From assembly GCF_004027225.2 (NCBI RefSeq), contig NC_044302.2, positions 76,447,253 to 76,511,252 of the forward strand: 64,000 nt of DNA. Direction: 5' to 3'. The notes under the pieces are model-generated. The model did no database searches, was not told the DNA's origin, and saw nothing but the letters and a program-made list of their open reading frames with translations. The position numbers and the translations under genes are program-made. Below, one piece after another: positions 12,701 through 27,700 of this stretch. Within the stretch, counting starts at the first letter, position 1, and each line of letters begins with the position of its first letter. Origin of the DNA: Strigops habroptila. Its lineage: Eukaryota; Chordata; Aves; Psittaciformes; Psittacidae.

Positions 12701-15700
12701 CGCACACAGAAGTGGTTAATAAACTGGAATCATCAATTCAGAGTTTGCGAGCAGTAACTGACAAAGTTCTCACGACCATATTCTCCTCTCTCAATATGAT
12801 GCCGTAAGTGTTGACTTAGGAAGCTGCAGTTCATGTGCACAGTGAAGCTCCGCTTGAAACTCACTGATGGGCATGCTTTCAAATTACATGGTTTCTGATA
12901 CGTGCCTCTCGAATGATTTCCCCAGTAGAGGGAGTGGTTTCTCCACGCTACTCTGCTTTATCAGCCTCATGAACGACTCCCTGTTATTGAAACTTCTGTT
13001 TTCCGTTATCACCTCATTTTATGTTTTAAGTGGCTGTAAAAAAAAACCAGTTACTTGACTGACTAAAATAATTGTTTTATGTTTTGTTTAAGTCTTTCCA
13101 ATATTTTTCCTTTTCATCTGTTCTACATGTAGTTATGGAATGAGATACATAGCCAAAGTTCTGAAGAGCTCGCTTCATGAGAAATTCCCAGACGCAACAG
13201 AAGACGAACTATTAAAGGTAGACACCTGAGGGAAAACTGTCAGCAGCTTGTAATGCCAAAGGGGGTTTTTATTGGCACTAAGCATTCTAAGGAACTAAGA
13301 ACACCAGCATTCACTGAAGGAACTTGGCGCCTCTTGGGTTGCAAAGGGGTATTCTTAGAAGGCTGAAGTTTATCTGAATCATCTTGGGGTTTGTATTTGT
13401 ACTATGGTCCTTACCATCAGCAGTCCTATTATATGACCCCTGGTCATATACCTCCTTGCCGCTCCTTCCCCCAAGTTGTTAAATAATATGTTATTAAAAA
13501 AATAACATATTATAAAATGCATTAATATTATAACTGAAATACAATGAGGAACAGCTCTAAAAATGAATTGCAAGTAGATCATTACATTACACTTAAAGAT
13601 GCTTGTAAGAATTGTAGGAATGACTTTTGTACAGACTGAAAAGTAAAGTGTGAGTGATGGTACTGACACGCTGGCCATTGTTAACCAAACACAGCCAGGG
13701 TGCCTCTTCAGAGGGCTTAAGGAAATTGCACCACGAGCCTTCCAGCCAGCTGAGAGACTGTCAACTCTCTCAAATTAGAGTTATTTGCACTTCAGTAAAG
13801 ATGTTTTCATTAGTGTTTAATGACATGGTTCTAAAATTATAAGCCATTCATTTTAATGGTACTTCCCCATTTTTCTTCAAAAAGATATAGTTCGGTGTTT
13901 AAAATATATATATGGTGCATAGAGGGCTTCAAACTCCTCAGCTGAAAAATTAATTCTGCTTTTGTGTGGTTTAACAATGAATTGGAAATCCTTGCATGCA
14001 GCACTTATGTGGTATTCTTGTGCACCACTCCAGCAACACAGATTGTCATTGCTCAATTTATGGAGAAGAACAAGAAAAAAAAAAAAAGGGCAAGCAAATA
14101 GAACATAAGGCACCCAATTGAAAGCCTTTAAATATGCAAATGGAAGTTCTGCATGTGACTACACATAAGCTGAGGCAAATTGCAGAACGAAAAGTCCTGC
14201 CTGTTTCTCAGATCAGGAATGATTCAAAGCCACTGTCTGCACAATACAAGTTACTGTAACATCATTATGGAAATTGCAGTTTGGAAAATCTGTTCTCTAC
14301 TCTTTTAGGAATGGATGTTGTCCTCATGAGAACAGCGGGTCCTTTGTCAATGAATGCACTAAATGCTGGCAGGCATCTGTAGCATTGTAGAGAATAAGCC
14401 TCTGGAGCTGCACCTTGCAAAATCTAGAAGAGTTGTATCTGTCTTTGTATTCAACTCAATGGCTTGCATTAGCTGACCTAAAGCCAGCACCAAATTCAGA
14501 TGTGATTGTAAAAGTCCGTAATTGACATTCACAGAGGTGTTGCAAGAGTCACATGCTGTAAAAGACCACAGGCTCTTTAAGTTAGCTACATGGTAACATG
14601 TATGTCTTAGGAGTTCTTCTAGCACTGGTTCCAGTGGTCTAATTCAGAAGTAGAAATGATTGATCTTGTTTTGTTAAAAGTAATTACTTGTGTGAAGGGA
14701 AGATCTCCTTATTTTTTCTTTTAGATTGTCGGCAACCTCCTGTACTATCGCTACATGAACCCTGCCATTGTTGCTCCTGATGGCTTTGATATCATTGATA
14801 TGACAGCTGGGGGCCAGATACACCCTGACCAGAGGAGGAACCTAGGTTGTGTGGCAAAAGTCCTTCAGCATGCTGCTTCTAACAAACTCTTTGAAGGAGA
14901 GAGCGAACATCTATCATCTATGAACACTTACCTCTCACAGACATACCAGAAGTTCAGGTATGCAAAGCCCTCATAAACACCTATACAATAAGAGCTCTCC
15001 TCTAGGATGAGTAGCACAGGTGGACTCCTTGTCTACGGAAATTCCTTGCTCAGAGTTAAAATATTGAGTGATCTGCCAGAGAAGAAATCCTCACTGCTGA
15101 GGAAGTTGAAGCAGGAGTAACAGGATGTATTTCTGCTTGAACGTTACATTGAGAACTGACCACCTCTGCTGGCTTGGTTGCAGTAAGGCTTCCTTACTGC
15201 AAACACAGATTGTAAGAGTAGCATAGGGTAATCCATTACCCAGCAGAAATAATGCGTTCTTTTGGTTGGGAGGATAGTTGAATGTTTTGTCTGAAGAAAA
15301 TTGTTACTGGACAGGAAAAAGGTGTGGTTTCTGTTTTTATCCTTTCATCTTTGCAGAGAGATTCCACACAGATTTTATTCTTTCATCTTGCCCACTCATA
15401 GGAATTTGCATGTTTTGCTATGCTCTGGGACAAAAGTTCTTCAGGATTATCGCCCATCTTTTGCACTGATTGCTATTATTAGCTTAAACTGTTGCTGAGT
15501 CTTGAGACAAACTCACTTTTGGAAATTCTGTCTTTAGTGTCTGCCCTTCATGAAATTAAATGCGCTGTTCATAGACTGGGTTTCCTTGAGAAACCAGCCA
15601 TGAGCACAAAGATACTTAAACTTAGTCATTCTGTTTAATGAAGTACTTAAGGGCATGCCATAATCATGGAGAAACAATAGAGTACAAAGTGTTATAGTAA

Positions 15701-18700
15701 GAATAACAAATGCTAATGAAAGAGCCTCCTCTAGTTGGCCTTTTGATTGCTACAAAAAGAATTCCCCTACTAATTAAGCTAACTTTATACAAAACTGAGT
15801 CTCTGGGTGACTGTGCTCTGCACTTCAACTAAACCCTTCTTAGTCATCAACGATGGCTGCCTGTTCCCCTTATACTCACCCAGCAACTGCAATTGCAGTA
15901 TTAGCTATGTTAAAAGCTACCAACCCTGCCTAGATCTTTTACTGTGCATTTATGAACTTGTGCAGGAATTTGTCTAAACCCTTCTTATACCTTTGAGATC
16001 ATCTGCCTCCTCAACCTCCTCCTGTAGCAATATTCAGAAGTTTGCTACCTGTTGGTTAAAACAGTGCTTCCTTTCATTCATTTGAAAATAGTATTCTTCT
16101 ACCAGTTTCATTGCATACCCCTTTGTCCCATAACTGTGGGATTTGTTGAATTTTGCTTCTATCTCATTCAATGCCATTGTCATTTTGTGCAACTTGATCA
16201 TATCCCTCAGCTTTTACTCTCCAAACTAAGGAATCCCAGCCCCTTTTTTCTTTCCTGTCCAGGAAAGATAGAACACTTTGTCATTTGTATTGATGTGTAA
16301 ATGCATTGCCTCCAAAAGTTTCCTTCAAAGACTAAATGTAGATTGCAGTTTATAAGACAAATATAACACATGGGGAGAGACTTTTTAGCAGGGCCTGTTA
16401 CAATAGGATGAGTGATGGTTTTAAATTAAAAGAAGGGAGATTCAGGCTGGACGTGAAGAAAATATTTTTCACAGTAAGGGTGGTAAAATACTGGCACAGG
16501 TTGCCCAGAGAGCTGGTGGATGTGCCATCCCTGGAGACATTCAAGGCCAGGCTGCATGGGGCTCTTAGCAACCTGATCTAGATGATGTTGTTCCTGTTCA
16601 TTGCAGGGAGGGGTGGGCTAGATGACATTCGAAGGTCCCTTTCAATGCAAACTATTCTATGATTCAGTATGTCAAAGACTTGATTGTGTGTGTTTGTTTT
16701 ATACAGGCTAACTGAAGTGACTTTATAGGGGGCAATTACAGAGTCTTTCTTATTTTCTGTCAGGAATTTTTTTCAAGCAGCATGTGATGTTCCTGAGCCA
16801 GAAGAGAAATTCAATATCGATGAATACTCTGACATGGTGACCCTTAGCAAACCTGTCATATATATCTCCATCGAAGAAATTATCAACACCCATTCAGTAA
16901 GTCAATGAGAATATACTAGTCAACAGACTAACATATAGATTATTAAACACTTGCAACAAACGCTCTCAGGGAAGGGCTTAGTGTTCGCCCTTCCTTTTGA
17001 AATAACTTCTTCAGTTCACCTCTAAAATAGTCTGTAATTGAGTATTTGCATTTTTCCTAAAAGACTGCTTCCATGGAAAAACACCATCTTGAATAATAAT
17101 TAGAATATAACATTTTCTGATGGGAGGGAGGAACATTTGTGTTCTAATCTAGCATGACATTCCTAACTTATTTGTATTTACTAAATGTTTTCCTGTCTTG
17201 GCTAAGAAAGTGACACTAATTTGAAGAAGCTCCTTTGACTCTGGGAACAGAGGAAAAGTCAGTGTATATCATGACTCTGGCATTCTGTTATATGTTTTGT
17301 TGGAAGCAGATGCAAAAGTCTGATTTAGAAGGACTGAAGCTGTGGCATCCTGCCAGTTCTTTATCATGGGTAAAGAAAAGATTAACTGCAGTCTTTAGTA
17401 TGACTCATTAGGGTGTAAGTTAAATGTCTACCACATGGCCCTCCTAAAGCTGGGATACTGCTATCTGTTTCCTGGCTTGCAAACTGTCCCCTGTGATGCC
17501 CTCATCTCCCCTTCCAAGCTCCCAAAATAAACGCCACCCTCAAAAAGCAAAAAAAACTCCAAAGAACCTCCCACTAATAACCTGGTTTGCTAAAAAACAT
17601 ACATACTGGATTGTTTTTTTGCCTATTCTTTCTGTTTTTTAAGGCCTATGCCTGCATGTTTATGATTAGTGGTTACATTTAAGCACTAGTCTTGGCCAAA
17701 TATTCCTTTTAGTGGGTCTATTGAATGTCTAAGGTGTTATTTGATCCTAATGCGATGAAGTATTACTATGCAATTTTATATTAGCTGATAAAATACCCTA
17801 TAAAATATGAGGTAATTTAATGAAAATAAATTGCCACACAAATGAGGTCAAGCGGATGTTCTTTTTTAATACCATGATTATGCGTATTTGCCTGCTTAGA
17901 GGAAGCAAGCAATTAGGCCTGAAAACCACACATTATCTGTGTGCAGTGTACTTACCAGGAGTTCCACCAAACCTTGTCTGGCAGTCTGAGCCTTCATCTG
18001 AGTTGCCTTCTCCCACTGCACCTTCCTTGCAAATGTAAATTAAACTTCCTATTCTGCTCATGCAGCTCAAAAAATAGTTTGAGTAAGAGGAGATGCATAA
18101 ACATCTTGTCTTTTGTCATGCATTGCTCAGCTTCACAAAAAGTTCTCAAATTTGCCCTCTCTCATCATCTCCCATGGCATTTGCCTACGGTTAATTTTCA
18201 TTGCACACGCCTATTGGCTGTAGCTGGAACGAGGGATGTTGCAGTCATCAGCTTTGCTTTTTGGTGCTTCCCAAGTATCTCTTGCCTTTGCCTCAAATAA
18301 TTTGTCCTGTGAGCGTCTTTTTCATTCTGTGCTTGTATAGCATCAAGCACGGTGGAGTTCTAATCAGTGCACACAGTGTTTCTCAGCAGCTCTCACAGTA
18401 TCATTGCCAACATTATGTATAGTGTGAGGTAGCTACTGCACATAAGAGAAACTCGTTTTAAACAAGTTAATGGTCATGGGCTTGTAATGCTCAGTTCTAT
18501 CCTATAAGTACATCGAAATGCCTTTCTCTTCTGGATGTAGGCTTTTTAGTTGTCAGTAAGTTTCTAGTAACCAGTAACTTTTGACTATAACTTGCAATTT
18601 TTAAAACACTTCAAATCCTGGATTTTTTGCCTACTGTGCATGCTTTGCTGTAGCTAAATTCCAATAACACTTGGTGACACTCTCTTTCCATTAGCTTTCC

Positions 18701-21700
18701 AAGTAAGGAACATTGCTTCTATAGGGAATGGACTGTTCAATCTAGCAGTCACTAATGATGCTGGCTTTATCTAACTCAGCATGAGGTTACTTGTCTCATG
18801 GATAGTGACAGCCTGTTTTCAAGAAAATGTTACTGCCCTGTTCACGCTCTTTAACTTTGCTTATGAGTATTTTTGTGGGTTAAAGTTTTACAGATGTGCC
18901 CAGGAGCAATGGAAGCTATTGTGAATATGCTCACAAAACTCCTGCAACTTCCATTAGAAATTGTGCAGCAGTTGCTGCATAGCTGGTTTCTCACTTTCCT
19001 TTGAGAAATGGCTGTACTTTGTATCACTGTTTCTGTTACAAGCTACTGGAATAGCTATATAGAAAATAGGTATCTCCACTTTGGAGATGATTGCCAGACA
19101 AGCACAGCAAGCTGTTTTGCAGAAAACGCAATCCTAAATTCATAGCCCAGAACTGAACATGCTTCCCCACCCTGGGTCCTCTATAATCCTGTTCACACCA
19201 GGTCTGGTTTTCAACATTGAGTCTCCAGATTTATCTACAAGTATAAAGACACTGGGAATGTTTGGGGGGGGAAGAAGGAAGAGTGAATTTTTATTTTGGT
19301 TTTTTTGATAATTACTTCATTTACATTTGTTTATAGCTACTGTTGGAACATCAGGATGCCATTGCCACTGAGCCAAATGACCTGCTGAACGAACTGCTGG
19401 AAGGGCTGGGACCTGTTCCTGATGTAGAGTCTTTCCTTGGTATGTTGTTCTTCACCCTTATGGTTAACTTCACTAAATGGGGCAGAATGAAATGGGGGCC
19501 TGATCTTAAATACTCTTGTGTCTCTCACAGTTACAGCTTCTTCATTTACTGTAGAATTATTTTCTGAACACTTTCTGTAATATCACTCCCTATAATTGAA
19601 ACTTCATCTAATTTGCAATATTCCCTCTAAAGATTGATGTGATTCAAAATCCAAACTTTAATAATTTTTCAACTAGAATGGTTCAGTTGTGCTCAAATTG
19701 CAGATAGAAAGCAAGTGATTTTTTTTTTTTTTTTTTAATATCATGATCTTAAGATTTGTTACTTTTGGCTAAGAACTTGGAAAATGTGCACAGAGAAGAA
19801 ATAATTTTTTATTTTGACACATAAAAAATGAAGTTTTAAAAATTATGTAAATTTATTAGAGTTATAAGGAATAAATGTGACTGATATTTACGTTAATTGT
19901 TGTAACACGTGAACTGTTTACAAAGTAGCTAGAACACCATGGATTATACCAGCTTCCAAGTGAATAGCCTGTTAACATAGCTGCTACTCTTTCATTTTCC
20001 ACTATCACTGCATTTTTGGACAAATTATTATCATCATGATTGTATTGTTCTTTAAGAAGATGACTTGTGAGCCTCTTGCACACCAGTAGCTTGAAAAGCA
20101 AGAGTTGGTGGCATTTCCAAAGTATTCTAACTGGACATAAATAACTGGCTTATGGTTCTGACTGTTCAATATCAAAAAAAAAAAAAAAAGCCAAACCCAA
20201 AACAACCAACCCCCCCAAAAAAACCAACAACAAAAAAAACCCCTGCTTCTAAATGGTAGGAATGGGTGTGCTGTTTAATAAACTTCTACGTTTATTAACT
20301 AGGTTCTTGTTTGCTTTGTGCATTGAATCATGGGAGAACTGGAAAACTTAGAGTAAAAGATATTTCCTTACAGGGGAAGGAGCTGTTGATCTCAATGACC
20401 CCAACAGGGCAAGCACACTGAATCAGCTTGCAAAAACAGAGATTTCACTGTCTCTAACAAGCAAATATGAGTTACGAGAGGGTGAAGATCAGGATCTCAA
20501 AAGCCTGATGATAAAGTAAGTCTTGCTCAAAAACCTGTATTTTGGCAATGCTTTCTCTTTTGTATTGTTTTAAAAGTTACTTCTACCCTGCTGTCCAGCC
20601 TAAGTGCATTTTTGAGGTACTGAGTGCACTCAGTTTTCAAAAGCCAGTTTCTGTTTGGTCTTACTCAAACTTTTGCAAAAGTCAGAGAAAGTGCCAGTCC
20701 TTCCAGAAAGCTTGCAGATAGATAAACATGCTGCCAGTTGTGTTCTGGAGCATGACTGGATCATTACCTAGCCTAGTAAGTGCTTTCCATAAAGTTGTAA
20801 AAGCATTCTGCTTTAAAAACCATAGCTCTGGGAAAGGAGAGATGAAAAGCTGTCTAGCCTTGTAAGGGATGGACAGTATCATGCTGCCCTCTCCTCCCGC
20901 TCAAAGGAAAACACTTTCCTAATGTACTGCCATCACTCATTTGAACCGGATGCAACTGTCACTTCAGCAGGAATAGTGCATGCTTTATCCAGGGAAAGAA
21001 AATTATGTTTATTCTCTCTGGTGAGCAAATTAAGAAATGGCTATTGGGGTACCCTGGGATATAGGCTACTTTACAGTCAGAAATATTTTTATAAAAGCAT
21101 TTAGTATCAAATTTTTGGCACCCCTCTTTTGAAGTTATTTCAAGTTGTGCAGAACAAGGACTGGCTTATTTAAGATCCTGGAGGAGAATGGAATGCTGCT
21201 TTATTACTTTTATTACCATGCTTATTTATACCCCACAAGTGTGAAGTTTAGAAATTCATTTTAAAGGGAATTACAGGGTAAGGATTTCATGCCTTTGCAA
21301 GCACTAAGGGTGCAGATACAAGCTGTAATTAAGTCTGATCTGTTAGTATTTGTTTTCCAAATAAAAAAATCAGTAAAAGGAATTTATTAGGTAATATGTG
21401 AAGTTTTACTTCTGAAGAAATTTATTCACTACAATGTCTGTAATAAGTGGTGCAATTTGGATGAAATCCATAAATGCCTGTCTAAGGTCTGAAGAAAAAT
21501 CTGATTTTAAGTGCAAGAAAGCTCTTACTATTTATCCTAAAAGGAAGAGAAGTTTTTCCATTGTATTTGTGCATATTTGATCTGAATCTTCTACAAAAAA
21601 ATACTGAGGCTTTTCTATAATTTATCAAACATAATTTGAGGTCTAAAGTAAAGGGACTGCATTGACAATGTTGAATCAAAACTGTTTGTTACTTGGCATT

Positions 21701-24700
21701 TCAGAGACCAAGGCTCTGCAGCTGTTCCCAGGCTGGTTTCGTAATAAGGATATGCCTGCTGCTGTCCCTTTAAAAAAGAAAAAAAAGAAAGCTTCCTGTT
21801 CTTTTTTGCTCTCTGTAGGAGTAAAATGCTACCCCTACATGAAATCCCTAAAAATATGTGAAATGAAGGCCAAAGGAAATGTCTTTAATCCTGTGCACTG
21901 TGCAGAAATATGCTGAACCAATAGCATGAGAATTAACAAAAGAATTCAACTTCTGTATTGCATAAGTGCTTCCAAGTGATATCATATTCTAAGGAAATTT
22001 AGTAAACAATCTGACAGAAGAATATTTAGCAACCTGTGTTACTTTGCAACAATATCAACATTTAAAATACTTCTGCTACTTTTTACACAAGAGATGTGTA
22101 CATAGAGGTGTTTAACTTTCCTACCTTAGCTGCAGAGAAGTCTTTTGCTGCGACTGTGAAATGTTAGGCACCTGGCTAAAATTCAAGTCAGTTGATTCAC
22201 TGAGTGTTCCTTGTTTCTCTGCAAGTGAATTTCTATAAAAATAGCAACATATTTGCTTTTTACATGGTTTTGTTAAAGCTTCTGTGAAAAGTCCTAATAC
22301 TTGCTGGTATCCCTGCCTAGAGGGCTCTATGTAAGGTGCCTGGTCTGCTTGGTTTGAGTGTGCAAGTGCTGCATGCCAAGTGGCAGGTGAAGAGCGAGGC
22401 ATCCAGCCCCAAGTGTCGTGCTTCTGGAAAGTGACAAAGCTGAATAGGTTTGGTACGTAGGGAGAGGAAGTCGAAATAAGCCTCATGTCTTATCAGCCAT
22501 ATCAGCGGCTGTTTCTAAGGCACTGCATAAAATAGCAATGCCATCCCACATACATTAATGTAGAATGCAGTGGTGACCAACAAAGACTGACGAAAGTTGT
22601 GTCAGGCAGAGAAAGCCAGCAATGTCTTGATGTAGCCCAAGTGAGCCAACTTTAGGAAGCTTTTCCGGTTGGGTTTTTTTTGTGTGTGGTTTTGGGTTTG
22701 GTCTTTTCCTCCTTTTTTTTGGTTTTTTTTTTTTTTTTTGTTCCCATCCACCCCTCTTTCCCTCCTCACTCCCCATCCTCCGAGTTTAGTCCACAGTTTG
22801 TGAACTAAAAATACATTTAACAGCAGTCCTTCTAACATTGAACAGCTAGGCCTTCTAGCAATGTGCTAGAATTGCTCAGTGCTGTTGACAGCAGCTGTGA
22901 ATGGTCAAACTAGTTTGCAGGAGGATTAGCAGGTCACTTTCCAAGAGGGAAGGAGCAGTCCTTCCACGGAAGCTTAGATCGTACCCAAATACTCATTGGT
23001 TTTATATAATGTTTTCTGTATATGAGTAAACCTTTTGTTCCATTTCATTGCATTTATGAGAACTTCTTGTCCTGAAAACACCAACAAAATCTACAACTTT
23101 ACGTAGGTAAATGATCATTTTAAATCTAGTCATGGTGTTTTATCTCAGAAGACTTGGTCATATTTAGATATTTTCCTGGGAAACTTAAGCTGCATTTTCA
23201 AATTTCTGTTAATTTCTCAGAATAATGAGCTATATCTCATTTGTAACTGTGTCCTCTAAATTAATAGAATTCTGTAGCAGGACATTCTTGGAAGTATTAT
23301 GGATGAAGAGGCAGCAGGAATGAGATACGTTCTGACCCAAAAAAAGAACTGGTTTACGAATCGGGATGTAGCTGCTTGCCTTTTTTAGCAAGGAAATGCT
23401 CCTTGTCTTCTGCCACTAGAGAAATATCTGCCCTTAAGTGGTGTCCATAAATGCATTGTGGTGGATGTAATATTCCTTCAGAAGTTCATCAGTTTTGAGT
23501 GCATTTGTACTTTTTTGAGTGAAAAGGTTCCCTTAATGGAACCTTGCACAGCTTAGGCTTTGCAAAGATTATGTTCATATCTGCTGTTTTTTCATGATCG
23601 TAATTAAAATCCACATGCAAGTTGTTGCTTGAATTTTTATCATGTTAACAGTAACTTTTTTACTGTGCTAGTTGGTAACTGTTTTCTAAAATAAAAGGGA
23701 GGGAAGTATGGATGTATTTCTCTATTCAGACCTGTGTAGAAGCCAGGTGTTCAACATTATTAATGAAAGCTCTCAAACAAAAAGCTAGGACACACAAACA
23801 ATACTAAGTATCCATAATAAATTGGAGCTTGCTAGTTTTACTGTTGAAGAAATGAAATGCACAAGTGATCCAGTGACAACTGTTCTGTAATACCCATATA
23901 TCATTTCTAAAAGGACCAAAAGACTCATTGTGGATGTGATACGAACACAGCCAGGGGATACACTCTTAGAAATATTAGAAACACCGGCCACTGCACAACA
24001 GGTAAGTGCTATGTTGTACCTGAATAGTGAGGAAAGTGCTTGCTTTATTACAGCTGTTCAAAAGTCTTAACAGATCTCCAACAGCTTTCTCCACTGCTTA
24101 ACAACAATGTTGCAGGTTTTGGACTATTCCAAATCTAGAGCCTTCAAAATGTGAGACCTACAGATTTTCTTTTACTGTATAATTGGTAACAGTGTCAAAG
24201 GAAAAGAAAAAATGTGTCTTGCTGTCACCTAGCACAGTAATAATATTCTCTTTTTACATTTTTTTTTTAAATTTCTTTCGAAGCAGGGTCCTTTTTATCC
24301 TGTTATAGCACAAACAAATAGCCTGAAGTTAATCCTTCTGCTACATTTCTTTTTTTCTCATGAACTTCAGTGTCTAACTCATGCTCCCTGTTACCTAGTT
24401 TATTTGCTTAAGCAATAAAAGCAAACATCTGCCTGGGGAGCTACTGTTATCCCTGGTATGGGAATTGAGTGGGAAGAGCTCCCACTTGAAGACTTCCCTG
24501 TAGATACTGACACACAAAGCTACATCTCAATATGTGCGCATTTTAGCTTACCTCAGTGTGTGTATGTAGGAGACACCTGTGAGATCTGAGTTGTCCAACA
24601 ACTAAGTGAAGCCATTGACTTGTCTGTCTGATTTTAGACATGCTTTGATTAATTGAAACACATGGAGGTGTTGTGATTAGTTACTTAAGGTATGTCAAAA

Positions 24701-27700
24701 GGCATAGTAAATGAAGCACTTTCAGATCATGTGGAAAGAGGATATAAATAAAGCCTGCACCTTGATTCTTGATAACCTCCTTTGAGAATTCAATGTGCTT
24801 AAATACTTAACTGTTATAATGAGCTGGAAAATAACTGTTCTGGATTTTTATGGGGGGCTTTTCTGTTGTGTTTTTTGGTTTTGGTTTTTTTTTTTCTACA
24901 CAGGAATCTGAGCACCTGAAACTTGCAGAAAAACGTGCCATCTTAAATTCCAAAACTCCAGAGAAAATGAAGCACAGTCAGTCTATTTTTGAAGATGGAC
25001 AGCTACCAATAGAACAAAAGAAAAGGAAAATTCAGAGAAATCTCCGGACATTGGAACAAGCAGGACTAGTCTCTGCAGCAACTAAGTACCAAGAAATTAT
25101 AAATGAGATCGCCAAGGTAAATGGAATGTGCTGTATATTGACAGTTTTTAAGCATCTGACCCAAATCCATTCCAGCTAGAGCTGTACATTTTCCAGAGAA
25201 TGCTACGCAGAATTGCATAAGTATCCAGATAAGAAAAATAATCATCTTTGTTTACTGACAAAATAAGCGAAAGACAGTTCTCTCATGCTTAAACACCTGA
25301 ACTGAATAACATAAAACTGTATACTCTGTTATACAGATTTACTACTGCTGCTGTTTTAACTTCTCCAGTATAATGTGTTTTAATATAGCTTTTTATAACT
25401 TAATCAGAATTACCCATCAGTGTGTTAATCGATCATTAATGTAGTACTGGTAAGGTTTAAAAAGACTTAAAGTCCCAAAACATTCTCTGGTTGGTATTAA
25501 CACTGGTCTGCAGTGGTTCAGCAGGACTCAAGGAATATAGAGGGCCAATGCAGTGGGCATCCTGGGGTTGATAAAGCACCGAGCCTGCTGTGTACACATA
25601 GGCAAATCCAGCTCCAAATCCACACCAATACTGGCTCTTAGTGTATTGGCTTATCTTTAATTGCTTATGACTAATATTGGATGATCTTTAATTGCTCATG
25701 ACTAATATCAGTTTATCTTTATTCATAAGTAAATTACTCCTAACTCACGAGTGATTTACATACTATGAATATGTATTTTTTTAAAGTTGCAAATATATTT
25801 GAGTATATAAATGAGTAAATTACTCATGTGAGCTCAGTCTCTAATACAATTATGTCATGTTGCACCTACTCTGAAGTGCCACTTTAAAGCCCTGCGCTGT
25901 TCAGGTGTCTGCATCTCCTTCTGCTTGAGACAAAACCATTCTACCTACACATGCAGTGCCCCATTCTTTATTTCTTGTCTATAAGCCCAGATGCTTTATT
26001 TTGAGCCATTAAGGTAATCTGAAAACTGGGATAAGCCTTACGACTGGAAGATGCTTATATGTTTTTTCAACTACCTCAACTCAACCACTGCCTTAAACCC
26101 AAGCTCTAGTTTAGCAGTAGCTAATTCTTGCTTAGTAGAAGTCCAAGCTCTCATTTGTTAGGACTTTCACCAGAAACTAGCTGTGAGAAAGCTTCCATTT
26201 ATAGCATGAAGGCAACGTATCCCTTATGACTGCTGTGTCTGTCATGCCCTGGAGACCATCACAGAGTTCAAGAGACTACTGCCACTCATATACATGAGTA
26301 GCAAGGTGACTATTGTCTTTCGTACAGTCACACAAACCGTAGTACTTAGTATTATGGCAGTACTTACTATTATGGCAGGTACCATGCTTATGAAAACTAA
26401 CATGGCAGTTCATAGTTCGTGCTTTCTCCAATTAATTAGGTCAGGTTGTGTAATTACAGATTTGAATGGCAGCGAGCTGATACTTTTAAAAATATCAAAT
26501 TAACAAACCAATTACATTAATGGATTTATTTAGGATATCCGGAATCAAAGAAGATACAGACATCACCGAAAAGCTGAATTGGTGAAACTCCAGCAGACTT
26601 TGAATGCACTTAACTCCAAGACAGCATTTTATGAAGAACAGATTAATTATTACAACACCTACATAAAAACTTGCTTAGACAACTTAACAAGAAAGTAAGT
26701 TGAGTTGTCTTCTCTTCTAGTATTTCAGTGTGTTTTATCAGGCGGGGAAAGCAGGTATAAATCTGTAGTTGAAAGTTTTGATTCTTACAGATTGACAACC
26801 CATGGATTAGAAAGTTCACGGAAGTCATCACCGTAACTTGAGCCAAAACCTGGAAAGTAAAGTTTTGCATTTATTTAAAGCTACCTTACAGAAAGAGGCC
26901 TGAGATGTATACATGTTTTCAATAAATTTAATTGGTGTTACTTCACACATATTAGCATGCTTTGAAGTCATGCAGATTTGGGAAGTAATTATTGATTTTT
27001 TTTCCTTCATTAAAAGGATTGTGTTTTGTCTTTCACATGGAAAAGAGGGAAATAAATCATAGAATAGTTAAATCATAGAATAGTTAGGGTTGGAAAGGAT
27101 CATCTAGTTCCAACCCCCCTGCCATGGGCAGGGATACCTCACACTAGACCAGGTTCTCAAGGGTCTGTCCAACCTGGCCTTGAACACTGCCAGGGATGGA
27201 GCAGCCACTGCTTCTCCGGGCAGCCTGTTCCAGTGCCTCACCCCTCTCACAGTAAAGACCTTCTTCCTTATATCCAACCTGAACTTCTCCTGTTTTAGTC
27301 TGAACCTATTACCCCTTGTCCTATCACTACAGTCCCTGATGAAAAGTCCCTCTCTGGCACCCTTGTGGGACCCCTTCAGATACTGGAAGGCTACTATGAG
27401 GTCTCCACGCAGCCTTCTCTTCTCCAGGCTGAACAGCCCCAACTTTCTCAGCCTGTCTTCATATGAGAGGTGCTCCAGCCCCTGATCATCCTCATGGCCC
27501 TTCTCTGGACTTGCTCCCACAGCTCCATGTCCTTTTTATGTTGAGGACACCAGAACTGCACACAGTACTCCAAGTGAGGTCTCACAAGAGCATAGTAGAG
27601 GGGCAGGATCACCTCCTTTGTCCTGATGGTCACACTTGTTTTGATGCAGCCCAGGATAAGGTTGGTTTCTGGGCTTTGAGTGCACACTGAAGCTGGCTCA

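Noticed and set aside
22121..22486. 121-codon minus-strand frame
   Set aside because: No recognisable family; intronic and AT-balanced; probably chance.
27104..27687. 138- and 79-codon minus-strand frames as host genes
   Set aside because: They are fragments of CR1 reverse transcriptase with a frameshift.
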